A stretch of 64,000 bases of DNA, taken from NCBI GenBank assembly GCA_964035545.1, contig OZ037766.1, positions 30,968,273 through 31,032,272 on the forward strand, written 5' to 3'. Under the pieces are notes generated by a model, which did no database searches, was not told where the DNA came from, and saw only the letters and a list, made by a program, of their open reading frames with translations. The DNA comes from Bugula neritina (taxonomy: Eukaryota; Bryozoa; Gymnolaemata; Cheilostomatida; Bugulidae). Both the position numbers and the translations under genes were made by a program. Below are positions 51,601-64,000 of the stretch, piece after piece; the first letter of the stretch is position 1, and every line of letters begins with the position of its first letter.

Positions 51601-53151
51601 ACTCAATTCTGTAGCTTCAAATATTGATAATTTCATAAGAATGCAAAAGGCAAATTATGTATTATTTTCTAAATTCTTTTCTGCGACAAAATATGGTGTC
51701 ATGCATCTCGCTATTACCATCTTTCAGATGAGAATATTGGCCACAGTAAAACTTATTATATTGCTATAAATTATAATTTATAATCAAAATTAAATTATAA
51801 CTTAACTATAATTAAAATTTTAGTTTGAAAATTATTAATATAAATGGTTGTTTATAATATTCCAAGAAAATATGTAAATTTAAGCTGTCAGTTATATATG
51901 TTTTTATAATGTTTGTCAAATTTCATAGATGGATTAACTGTATTTTATATAAATAAAAAATAATTACAAAAACTATTTCATGCACTGTGTTAAATCATAA
52001 TTTAGACTTTATTACATTATCTGTTTACCCATAATGCTTTGACACATATTTTCAGTAATATGAGCTGTTATAATATATCGTGAGCTGTAGAAATGTTTTC
52101 AGTTGATGTGAAATGGCAGTACTTCTTATTAGTAGTAGTTTATTTCTAACATGTCTATTATTTTAATTTGGCTACATATAAATTGATCTTAATACTTCAC
52201 AAAAAGGCTAACAATTCTTGATTGTAACTGCCTTATTATGGGTTATTCCCTCTTGTAGCTCTTTAAAGTGTAATTTTTCTGGAAATTTAATTATTCTGTC
52301 GCCTTATTGACTTGCCTAATGTATTCTGTAGTAGAGCTACTTTGATGAAATCATCTTCTAGATTCTAGAATATTTATTATATGTAGTCTGATAAGATGAG
52401 TCAGCCCCTACGTGTTTTCACTATGCTTGAAATAATATCTTCTTCATATTAATAAGCAGTCAATAAACTTTGTGACAGGATCCATAAATTTTGTAATTTT
52501 CTCTATAAATTTAGGCCAGGAGTTTACAGGTATACAGCATAATAATGTATAAGTATATCAAGATAGTCTACAAGCTTTATAGTGTTATCCTATAAATGAT
52601 CTATATGCATATATCGTTATAGCCGAGTGGTATACTACTAGCGCATATATCTAATTACTAAGTTACTAAGTTACTAAAAGGTGCAACCTTTGCCTATGGG
52701 AAAAGTATTTCATAGTATACCAGTCCAGTACATCTTCCCTTAATAACAGGAATGAGATTTTATCCACATGCAGACATGCACGAAAGCACTACTTGGGCAA
52801 CGTTACATAACAATTCAAACACTTATTACCTATTATAAATTAGCTTTTTTCCATTGAATAACTAGCTTTTTTCCATTGAATAACTAGCCTTTTTCTTATT
52901 GAATAACTAGCCTTATAGTCTAATCCTTTTATAGTTGGAATGCTTTATAGATTGTATTTATTTATTTATTTTTAGTCTGACACTTATGCGTGCAGTTCAC
53001 TGTACGAAACTATTTAGTCGTGTGAGATTTTTTTAAATAAAAAATATATATCTTTAACAATCTGAAAGCACTACATTATATTAGCTCTGTCACTTGTGAT
53101 ATCGAACACTTTACTTTGCTGGAACTCCAACTATAGATTGACAATCAGCAT

Positions 53152-54601
<1,450 letters not shown>

Positions 54602-54679
54602 TATATATATATATATAATTATATATATGTTATCAAGACTGACATCACCAACTTTCATATAGAAGTTTACTTTGTTATC

Positions 54680-54820
54680 ACCAAGTGCCATCAGCCTCAA
54701 GTTACTCCTGTCATATATTGTTATCTTTAATTTTGTCATACGCATGGGTTTGTTCTAAGAAAAGTACAATATTTAAAAACTAATCGATGTTATCACTGTT
54801 TCTATGGAAACATGTAAACA
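54680..54820 (+). promoter_or_regulatory. Ly6-4 promoter block: distal element, X-box and FOX site
   Basis: TTATCACCAAGTGCCATCAG distal element, then GTTTCTATGGAAAC at 54798-54811, a full match to RYYNYY-N2-RRNRAC, and TGTAAACA at 54813-54820, 150 bp before the ATG. No clear TATA box. Confidence 0.55.
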
Positions 54821-54962
54821 GGTTTTCAATTGCGTAGAGGTAATAAAAGAAATTTTATAGAAGCAAACATCCTATGGATGAGAATATTATAAAATATCAA
54901 ATACATGTTGGCTGCTGCCATTAAGAGTCAACACTTCAGAGCATCAACCAACTCTGAAGAAA

Positions 54963-56186
54963 ATGAAGGTGTCTACTACCTTATCTTTGCTTATAACAGT
55001 GATGTTAACAGTTTATATTTCAGGTAAGATTGTTTGTGTATTCTTTTATTGCATAAACCTGTTTAGTTATATAAATGTGTTTCACTAATTAAATATAGCT
55101 CTCTTGACACAGTAACACTTTGAGTATAATAGAGAAACAGTTACAAAAGTTGTTTTTTGAAAAATAGTTTCCTTCACCTAAAGCCTAACCTCAGACTTCT
55201 AGCTAGCTAGCAAGCTGTACACATATCTAGCGTGCTAACTGTTACAATACAAAGACTACCTAGGAATCTTAACACTACAATTTTGTTGCTTTTTGAAAAA
55301 CTAATATGAATTGCATTTTAATTATTATACAACAGACATCTAAAATATTTTACAGTACCTGATAGCATTTGATACACTATTATACCTCTTTTCATTTATC
55401 CTAATTGGCGTCTATAGTTATTAAGGTAGCCATTTTAAAACTCCACTTCATAAAATGAAGTCTTTTATCTGAATTGGCTAATCGTCACATATTATACATT
55501 TTTTATAACAAAATCGTAAAGGAATACTCTGGTTTGTGTTGATAAAACGCCTTTATCACTCAAATTGAATTTCATAGCATATTACTATTTGTTTAAAATT
55601 TAGATGAAATCACGGATTATTGAAATTGTGGTAATCCAATTTTTTGCAGCGGTTAAAAGTTTGGATTGCATAAAATGCATTACTAATCTCAATAACCACG
55701 ACTGTGATAATGGTAAGACCAGCTTTGCGGATAAATATAAGTATTCTTGTCCTCGTGGCTCAAAGTGCTCAAAAGAGACAAAATGGTATTCAGATGGAAG
55801 AAGTACTTATGTCAGCAGGTTAATTTTTATCCTTACCAAAAATAGCAAATTATAGCAAGTATAATCAAATATTGTTTCAACTTTTCAACAGTTAAGATAT
55901 TTCAAGTGTCTAACACTTTTTAGTTTGAGGTTTAAAGAATTAAAGTATGAAATTTTTTTTAGCTTTATGCATCATAATAAAAATAAAATATAAATGCTTA
56001 TATTTCAGAGGATGCACTGTAGGATATGATGTCGGGTGTGTTGTTCAAAAAAGTTATCTTGGATACAAAGAGGAATTTTGTGTCTGCGATGAAAATGAGT
56101 GCAATGCAAGCAGCTCTCTCAGCATCTCCATGTTTGCCCTCATGACATCATCGTTTGTTCTTACAGCCTATAAGAAACTTCTGTAA
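54963..56186 (+). CDS. Ly6-4: GPI-type Ly6/LU-domain protein
   Basis: Exons 54963-55023 (signal MKVSTTLSLLITVMLTVYIS, one residue longer than its paralogues), 55650-55818 and 56009-56186; 135 aa. Ten Cys: LDCIKC, HDCDNG, YSCPRGSKC, GCTVGYDVGC, FCVCDENECN. Forms a subgroup with Ly6-5 and -6 (KTSF, KYKYSCP). The C-terminus ASSSLSISMFALMTSSFVLT has a Lys pair near the end (YKKLL), unusual for a GPI signal but still a hydrophobic tail. Confidence 0.85.
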
Positions 56187-57950
56187 ACCAAGTTCTGTCA
56201 CTTTGGATATCAAAAGTTTCATAAAAATATCTAAAATAAATTTTATCTTCTAAGCTTTTTTAATCTCTAGGTAACACATTGTTGAATAGGATATGATGTC
56301 ATGTATCTTGTTATGACTGTCTTTTATGCAGATGCAAGAGTTTTGACATTAAAAATTATGTTTAAAATTTCTTATAAAACCTTTTATTGTTATATAGAAA
56401 TAACTTATTATTTGTCATTTTTTTCAATTAAAACTTACAAACTCATTTGTGTGAATTATTTATATAATTTTTTGAAAATAAAATTTTATTGTCAGTTTAC
56501 CATTACTCTGTGCCTTCATCTTGCAAATATAATTTAACGTCTGTGAGCTGAATAACGTATTATATTATACAATGTATTATAATAAAGCAATATATATGAA
56601 CTTCTATTACATAATCTATAGATTTAATAATATCTTTATGGCTCTATATAAGTGTTGTGTCTTCAATTTATTTATTGTACAATCTATATATATAAGCTGT
56701 TTAATAGGTTCTCTAAATTTAATAATACATTAATTATTTCAAGTTCAAACATTCTATATTTCACTATTTTTGGTGCATGCGCATTTTTCATTTTGCTAAT
56801 AGAAATAAGCTTATCAACTGTTTGATTTTTTAATTTACAAAAAATATGACTATAGCCATCTGCTAATCAATTATCAATCATTATTTTACATATGATAATT
56901 TATTCCTTTAAACTATATTATATTTCACTATTATATATATCAAGTGTTAAAACTTGCTATTTAAAAACGCCTGACTGTTTTCAAATTAATTAATTGTAAC
57001 TGTTAGGCTTATCTTATATTGCATTCTGTGTATACTGGCTTACAATAATTTTAAATGGTTTATTGAAAAAAATTCAATACTAATGAATGTTTATCTATTT
57101 ATAAGCAAGCTCTCTTTTATTAACTTTCACTATTTTTAGTATCTAGAGTGAGTGCTTTTTTTGTCAAAACTGCATCAATTTCTTTTTATAAAATACAAGA
57201 AAATATTCAAAGTGATATAAATAACATCTATATGCTGAAGCATATAATAATTGAATACTTTTATCGCTTAGAGTTCATTTTACAAAACATATTATAGTTA
57301 TGCAACGATGGTACCGTACAAAACCTTTTACTTAGTTCATATTTATCAACACGATATATTGGGAGTTGGACAAAAACTTTGTTTCAAAATGCTGTAAAAT
57401 GAAGTATATTTATAGTTTAATTTCAGAACAATGCAGAAGTGTTTCAGAAGATTTACTTGAAAGCATAAACATCACAAATAGAATATTTTTAATATGAGGT
57501 GTTTCACACTTTCCTTGACTTGTTGTACAATTGTTAAGTGCATGGCAAGTCAAGTTAAGGAAGCTATGTATAAAGTTAAAATAGAGTATTAGTATTTATA
57601 ATTCATTAAAACTGACATTGATGACTTTTCATATAGATTATAAAAGTTTATAATAATTATACTGTTATCACCAGGTGCCATCAGCTTCAAGTTTCCGCTG
57701 TTACATAATGTTATATTTAATCTTGTCACACTGATTATGCTTATCGCTGGTTCTAAGAAAAAGAAAAATATAAAAACTAAATGGTGTTGTGACCATTTCT
57801 ATGGAAACAAGTAAACAGTTTTGTAGAAACAAGCATGTTACGGTAGGTAAAAATATAAGAATAGCTAATATAGATTTAGTGCTGCCATTTAATAGGTAAT
57901 GGAAATTTGAATAGTCAGCATTCTAGAGCTTCATAACTAATTCCAGAGAT
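56187..57950. other. intergenic between Ly6-4 and Ly6-5
   Basis: AT-rich with no recognised element except the Ly6-5 promoter block at its right end. Confidence 0.5.
57665..57816 (+). promoter_or_regulatory. Ly6-5 promoter block: distal element, X-box and FOX site
   Basis: TTATCACCAGGTGCCATCAG (E-box CAGGTG), ATTTCTATGGAAAC at 57795-57808 matching the X-box consensus, then AGTAAACA at 57810-57817. ATG at 57951. Confidence 0.5.
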
Positions 57951-58996
57951 ATGAAGGCGTCTGCTACACTGTATTTACTAGCAGTTGTGTTAGCAGTCTA
58001 TATTTCAGGTACGATTGATTAATGCGTTCTCAGATATAAGTAAGCCTGTTTAATTACATAAAGGTGTTAGATCAAAGGAAAGCTACAGACTACTTTGTTA
58101 TTTTTTAACCAGCTAATATATGTGATTTTATAAAAATTAGAATGTTGTTATAGGAAATATTTTGCAATATGTAATGCAATTTAAAAAACTATTATTTATA
58201 TGTTTTCATATATCCTAATTATTGCCCAGATTATTCTTGTATAGCCATCTTAAAACTTCACCTTATAACGTGCAATTTTTTATCTGAATTTACTAATTAT
58301 TACATATTATAAACTTTCTTATAGTTAAAATTCAAGTGAGTGTTATGATTTGTGTGTGAAAAAAAATTTAGATTTTGAAATTGACTTTAATTCGTAGCGT
58401 ATTACCTGCTATTGGTTTGCATCTTGGATAAAATTATTATCAAAATTATTAAAATTGTGATAATACAATTTTTATAGAGGTTAAGAGCTTGAATTGCATA
58501 AGATGTGCCACTAACAATAAAAACCACGACTGTGATAATGGTAAGACCAGCTTTGCGGAGAGATACAAGTATTCTTGTCCTCGTAGATCAAAGTGCTCAA
58601 AACAGACAAGATGGTATGCAGATGGAAGAAGCACTGAAGTTAACAGGTTAATCTTTATCTTTATTAAAATACAGCATTTTAATTGCAATCAATTATTATT
58701 TTGATTCTGAACAGTTTATCTATCATAAGTGCTTCAAGTGTTTTTCTTATTTTGGATTTAAAAACCTAAAACAATAAAAACTACTCTTAACTTGATGCAG
58801 CAAAACAAAATGTAAACATATTCTTATATTTCAGAGGATGTACCGAGAATTATGATGTTGGGTGTGCTGTTCAAGTAAATTATCTTGGACACAAAGTGAA
58901 TTTTGTGTCTGTGATGAAAACGAGTGTAATACAAGCAGCTCTCTCAGCATCTCCATGTTTGCCCTGATGACATCATCACTCCTTCTCACAGTCTAA
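57951..58996 (+). pseudogene. Ly6-5: Ly6/LU-domain gene with a frameshift in exon 3
   Basis: Exons 57951-58008 (signal MKASATLYLLAVVLAVYIS), 58478-58646 and 58835-58996 with good splice sites. In exon 3, after LGHK, one base is missing relative to Ly6-4 and Ly6-6 (near 58905), so the frame changes and stops at 58975-58977. This loses the last three LU cysteines, the terminal Cys-Asn and the GPI tail. Past that point the original frame is still recognisable to a stop at 58994-58996. Exons 1-2 look normal. Either a young pseudogene, a secreted truncated product, or a single-base assembly error. Confidence 0.75.
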
Positions 58997-59833
58997 AACT
59001 TCTATGAACTCATTTATGTCACTTTTTGATATTGAAAATTTTATAAATAATTTCAAAGAAGTTTTATCTTGCAACATCCTCTAATCTTTGTGGATGTTAC
59101 ATTGTTCAACACTTTATTGAAATAGGATATGGTGTCAAATTTTTTTCAGATGAAATGCGAGAATTGTAAAATTGATCTGTCAGTTTGAAAATATCTTATT
59201 TTTATATAAGCTTTAGCATTTGTTTATTCTGTCAATTAAAGCTTGCAAAATTATTTGAAATTGTATTATAATTTAATTTATTTTTTTTTAAAATAACAGT
59301 TCAATTTTGGCTGTAACATATAATATGTTTTTGAAAAGCCTGTCACAAGTCCATAGCATGGAAATGCATGGTGGATTTTTATTTTAATAAACATTAATTA
59401 TAAAAACTAATGATGAAAAGTTTTCTCTGGCAATTGAATTATCTATAATTTTTTCAATTTAACATTTAGTTCATGAAGTTAGATCAAATTTAGAGTTTAG
59501 CAAAAAGATTGCTTGAGTTTCACAGATCTGCATTTGCTACTACATCAAATGATATTATATTGTGTCAGCTGTTGTAATATTATATCAGCTGTTATAGTCT
59601 ATAACAATAAAAACAATTTGATAATTTACTTTTGAAATATTTTATTTCTTTGTCTATATAATTATACTCCACATGCTTAAAATGCAGTAAACTGATTGCG
59701 GAGGTATGCCTTTTCAAAAGGTGGATATTATTTTGTCACATTGCTTAGTCAACAGCGCCTCAGAGATGATAGTTTTATATTGGTTACCGTTTGTCTGATA
59801 TATTTATAAATAAATAAATATTATATAAATATA

Positions 59834-59873
59834 TGCGTGCATTCGTGCGTGCGTAGGTGGTGTATGTGTGTAC

Positions 59874-59916
<43 letters not shown>

Positions 59917-59920
59917 TAAG

Positions 59921-59961
<41 letters not shown>

Positions 59962-59972
59962 GCTTGTGCGTT
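59834..59972. repeat. (TGCG)n/(TG)n microsatellite
   Basis: GTGCGTGCG tetranucleotide array with short GTGTGTGT runs. The only strongly GC-rich, CpG-dense stretch in the right half. Alternating purine-pyrimidine, so of Z-DNA type. Confidence 0.9.
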
Positions 59973-60187
59973 TGCGTGTGCGCGGCATTTATATTGCAAG
60001 TGAATGGTAGTATTTCACGTATCTATATAATAAGTGGTCCATATTGTGTGCTTTTCATTTGACTAAATTGATTTTTTACTCATGTCAAATGAAGCACATC
60101 AAGATTTAAGAGGTTGTTTACTGTGTTGAATCATAGCTTATCAAAACTCTCCCTGACTTTCCATGTAAAAGTTTGATGACACACTGT

Positions 60188-60337
60188 TATCAACACGTGT
60201 CATCAGTTTCAATTTCTTGTTGTTGACATAATGTTTTGTTTACTTTTGTCACTTTGTCTATTACTGTTTCTAAGAAAATTATAGTATAAAAATTAAATGG
60301 TGTTGTCATGCACTGTTTCTATGGAAACATGTAAACA
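60188..60337 (+). promoter_or_regulatory. Ly6-6 promoter block: distal element, X-box and FOX site
   Basis: TTATCAACACGTGTCATCAG (perfect E-box CACGTG), GTTTCTATGGAAAC at 60315-60328 (full X-box match), TGTAAACA at 60330-60337. ATG at 60496. Confidence 0.55.
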
Positions 60338-60495
60338 GGTTCTCAATTGTACAGAGGTAATAACAGCAGTTTTATAGAAACAAACATAATATTATGAAAG
60401 ATAAAAATATAAGAATAGCAAATACAGTTTTACTTCGGCCATTCACTGTTTATAGAAAGTGTAAAGTCAGCATTGCAGTGTTTCATGCAAGTACT

Positions 60496-61638
60496 ATGAT
60501 GTCAACTACCCTGTCTTTACTAGCAGTGATGCTAACATTTTACATTTCAGGTAAGATTTCTTGCTGTATATAATATTATATTCATTGAAATAAAATTGTT
60601 AAATCTCGGAGCGCTTATGCGTACTGTAACTGTCAGCACAAAAGTTTTTTTTACTTCTTTCTCAGAAAGTTGAGGTGGACATAATGCTCCATAAACATGC
60701 TTAGATACAAAAACTCTATAGTACAGAAAAGCATTTTTTACACAATAGAATGACTATAATTCTTTCAAAGGATTTTGTTTCCTTAATAAATGTCAGACTG
60801 CTTTAGCTTCCCTAAATATTCATTTCTTTATCTGCATGCAAGCGTTCACTGCAGCTATATAGGCACTGATAATTCCATTCTCGTTTTCAAAGAGATAAAG
60901 AAAAACTCTTAGTTATTATGCACGTGAAGAAAATTTTAGTAACTCTAAATAACCATACATCATAAAACCTTTTAATCATTATAATTTAAAAACTAATTCA
61001 AAAATTAAATAAAATAAACTTTGTAATAGCGTCAAATAATGTATATTTTGCTTTTTAGAAGTGCAAGGTTTGACTTGCATAAAATGTTATACCAGGCATT
61101 ATGACAACAATGAATGTGATAATGGTAAGACCAGCTTTCCAGAGAAATATAAGTATTCTTGTCCTGATAAATCAAGATGCTTCAAATCAACAAAATGGTA
61201 CACAAATAGAGGAAGTACTGAAGTTAATAGGTATACATGCGCTTCAACGCAAAAATTCTAATTTTATTCTCTTACTTTATTTTTTAGCAAATTTACCAGT
61301 TTGATTACACTTATGAACATATAAATATTTTATGCACCTTAGAAATTTTTTCAGCAACTGCTATAAAAAATTCTCAACAATCTAAAAGATTAAAGTATTA
61401 GGAATTATCTTAAAATTCAGACTTCATTAAAATAAAATTTGTAAATTCATTTCTGTCTTTTAGAGGATGCATTCAAGGATATGATGTTGGATGTGTTGTT
61501 AAAGACAATTTTCTAGGATACAAAGAGGAATTTTGTGTCTGCGATGAAGATGAGTGTAATACAAGCAGCTCTCTCGGCATCTCCATGTTTGCCCTCATGA
61601 CATCATCACTTCTTCTCACAGCCTGGAAACTTCTGTAA
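60496..61638 (+). CDS. Ly6-6: GPI-type Ly6/LU-domain protein
   Basis: Exons 60496-60550 (signal MMSTTLSLLAVMLTFYIS), 61059-61230 and 61464-61638; 133 aa. Ten Cys: LTCIKC, NECDNG, YSCPDKSRC, GCIQGYDVGC, FCVCDEDECN, then TSSSLGISMFALMTSSLLLT as GPI-type tail. The initiator is ATGATG where paralogues have ATGAAGGTG, so the second Met at 60499 could also start. Intact. Confidence 0.85.
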
Positions 61639-62251
61639 ACCAAGTTCTATCACTTTGGATATCAAAAATGAATTACAAACAGTAATTTTCAATTTTGTTA
61701 AATTTTATATTTTGCATTTTGAAATCTTTTCTGCAACAAGATAATATATTATGATTTCTTGCAAGGACTGTTTTTTAGGAAAAGAGTGAGCTTTGACATC
61801 AGAGGTTTGTTATTATTGCTAAAAGTAGATTTTGATGATTGCTGAATTTTAAATAAATTAAATGTTTTAAACACTGGCAATAGACAGTTGTAGTGTGGCA
61901 ACTATATAAAGACAGTCGCAGCGTTTTTCCCCGTACACCTGCAGGCTATCTGCAGGCCATCTGCAGGCCATGCACCTGCCAAGCTTCAGACTCAACTGCT
62001 TTACAAGTATTGCTGTCAAATCTGCTTGGCTTTAAAGTGATAAACTGTCAAAGCATTTCTTTACTATCTTAGAATAGAAGAAGTTAATCTATTACTTTTT
62101 AAGGAAAAAGTCAACCTTTATACATATTCAAAAAAATCAACTACCTTTGATATCAAGTTTAATAAGTTACAGTTCAATTTTAAAGTTAATTCTAGAATAT
62201 GTAATTGTAAATCTAGCAAGCTACTGGCCATCTGCTTATTAGCTAAAAATA
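61639..62251. other. 3' flank of Ly6-6
   Basis: AT-rich with a short CTGCAGGC-based tandem at about 61940-61975. No gene. Confidence 0.5.
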
Positions 62252-63571
62252 GGGGTAACGGGGGCACAACGGGCCGAATTTTGCATTTGTTGCTCTCATT
62301 CGTCTGTTTTTCAAGTTACTATTTCAATAATCTCTAGTCTTAATGCTACATCTGTTGTCTATCACAGGTACCAGTTTGTTGTTTCTATCTTTTTCACAAC
62401 TTTCAGAATAATGAAATTTTCATGACGAAAAAATTGGCCCATTGTGCCCCGGTACCGGGGTACAATGGGCCACTGGGTGGGGCACAACAAATATATTGAA
62501 ATTTTGCGTATTTTGTTATATCTGATCTTTATTTATTTAATAATACAAATAAATAAAGATACACTTTCAGATCTAAAGCAAAATTCATGTTTTAGCTGTA
62601 CAGTTTGTGCCACTACGGATAGCAGAGGAAGGCAAAATCAAACGCACGTCATTCGGTTCCGCAGTGCCATTATCATCACTGTTTAAAACTAAAAATGTTT
62701 TGTTATTTTTACTTCAGAGCAACGTTTATTAAAAAAAGAACTTTACTAAAATGTATTACAAAATTCTGAGTGAACTTTTTTCAATGAACTGTAGCTAAGG
62801 TGCATGCATGGCTGAGGTTTGTGACTGGAGTACGGAAGGGAGAGGGGGGAGCAAATGAGCAAATCACCATTTATTTCAGTCAAATGCATGTATATTCTCT
62901 CAATGGTGTAATATATAATAATTATCATGACTATCTACTAGTAGCAACAGCAGAGTGTTTTGTATTATGTATAAAACGGCAAAGCTTTAACCTCACCAGA
63001 TGATTTGTATTAGGGGAGCTTCAACTTGTAGTTTTGTAATCTTACCATGATGTCTTTGATATTTTACAAAAAGGTCAGAAATGGCTATATTTATAGATTT
63101 TAGTAACAGTTCAACCAACTTTTTGGGCAAACAAACTAATAACAGTAATCAGGGTGCAATAATCAGGTGGCCCATTGTGCCCCGGTCAGCGTGGCCCATT
63201 GTGCCCCGTGTGGCCAAATTGAAAATAAATGTGCCTCAAGGAAAATTTATTTCAGTGTTTGCTGTTATACTAGTTAAGCATGGTAGAGACAAGCAATGGC
63301 AACAATATTAGTAAAATCTAGACTTCTTGCCTTTGAGTGTAAAAAGTTATAAGGCTTTAACGACATCCTAAAAAGTTTACAAAAAGTAGGTAAAAACAGT
63401 TTTTCACTCGCCTTTTCAATACGTATGTTCCACAAGTGTTGAAACTACAAAAGCTGAATAATTATGTCAATATCTTTTTATGAAAAAAAAATCACAACTC
63501 TAAGTCAATAAGTTCTCTCACAATTTGGCCGGCTTTTTGTACCCCTATGACCATTGTGCCCCCGTTACCCC
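62252..63571. mobile_element. 1,320-bp nonautonomous TIR DNA transposon, copy 3 (complete)
   Basis: GGGGTAACGGGGGCACAA at the left and its exact reverse complement at the right, flanked by TA on both sides (AAAATA and TACTGG), which defines a 2-bp TA target duplication in non-repetitive DNA. Contains the same internal palindrome (62444-62471 core) and distal GGCCCATTGTGCCCC pair as copy 2, with high overall similarity, so recent activity is likely. Confidence 0.88.
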
Positions 63572-63885
63572 TACTGGCTTTCATTTAATAGTAAAAATGA
63601 CAACGTTGCGCATTGTTAACTAACCATTGCAGCATTTGTGGTGCTGGAATTCTATATATTTCTGTGGCAATCACTAAAACCAAATCTAACAACTAGAACT
63701 TTGAATCCCATGTATAAACAACATTACATCATGATTCCTTTTATTTAAAGATTTTTTTCCTCTCAAGATATTATAAAGCAATTCCTTTGGTATACCATAT
63801 ACTAGTATAGGCTAAAGTTGAATGTGTTTTAAATTAAAGGTGGATTGCTAGAAAAGTTAAACAGTTCAAAATCATTTTTGTATAG

Positions 63886-64000
63886 AATCTGGAGCTGTGT
63901 TAGCTGTAGTTTTGTTAGCTTTCTATAATAAAAAGAAAGGGGCTTGTGCTTGCCTCCCGTATTGCCCCATGAAGAATCAACTCTCATGTCTAGTAGATGC
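63886..64000 (+). CDS. possible exon of a further gene, cut by the window end
   Basis: After a TTTTTGTATAG acceptor-like site the frame is open to the window edge (38 codons). It encodes a short hydrophobic run (GAVLAVVLLAFY), basic NKKKG and a Cys-rich start (ACACLPYCP). This looks like a TM segment followed by a cytoplasmic stretch, and base composition is less AT-rich than around it. No family recognised; could be chance. Confidence 0.25.

Larger units (their letters stand above)
58997..60495. other. intergenic between Ly6-5 and Ly6-6
   Basis: AT-rich, with the GTGC microsatellite at 59834-59972 and the Ly6-6 promoter block. No gene. Confidence 0.5.

Noticed and set aside
59784-60062. Open frames ARTHARTH and VRACVRAC
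   Set aside because: Translations of the TGCG microsatellite.

Overview
This is eukaryotic, animal nuclear DNA. It is AT-rich, with many short exons split by GT-AG introns, (TA)n microsatellites, SINE-like and TIR elements, and metazoan extracellular domains (sushi/CCP, Ly6/LU, N-glycosylation sequons). The species cannot be read from the sequence. A marine invertebrate, possibly a lophotrochozoan, is a guess. All gene models below were built by hand from splice sites, reading-frame phase and paralogue comparison, and all CDS coordinates are coding spans that include introns.

Layout. (1) 859-9492 (+): a 17-exon gene for an N4BP1/KHNYN-type protein (KH-like region, UBA-like segment, NYN endoribonuclease domain, C-terminal CUE/CUBAN-like helix), about 855 aa. 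(2) 10777-38001 (+): three tandem genes (A, B, C) for type I membrane proteins with seven sushi domains. A (805 aa) has a mucin-like Thr-rich stalk, one TM segment and a short tail with two conserved tyrosines. C (676 aa) has a different stalk and TM but a related tail. B has lost both splice sites that join its ectodomain to its TM exon and may make a secreted 538-aa form. An orphan copy of A's 3' end lies between B and C, showing that the block 'A tail + B' was duplicated to give 'A-tail remnant + C'. (3) 40183-41482 (-) and 45249-61638 (+): seven small three-exon Ly6/LU-domain genes (one on minus, six on plus, one of these frameshifted), each with signal peptide, ten-Cys domain and GPI-type C-terminus. 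(4) Repeats: three copies of a 1.3-kb TIR element with TA target duplications and a strong internal palindrome, two short MITE-like palindromic elements, a tRNA-derived SINE family, and several minisatellites. (5) 63886-64000: a possible first-seen exon of a further gene running off the window.

How they may work together. The sushi and Ly6 proteins are both surface or secreted recognition or regulatory modules. In vertebrates these two folds supply membrane complement regulators (CD55/CD46 type and CD59 type), so the neighbourhood could be a self-protection or immune-recognition cluster; this is inference only. The clearest unexpected signal is regulatory: the plus-strand Ly6 genes share an upstream block with an RFX X-box-type palindrome, followed within a few bases by a forkhead (TGTAAACA-type) site about 140-210 bp before the start codon. 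This suggests co-expression, perhaps in ciliated cells.
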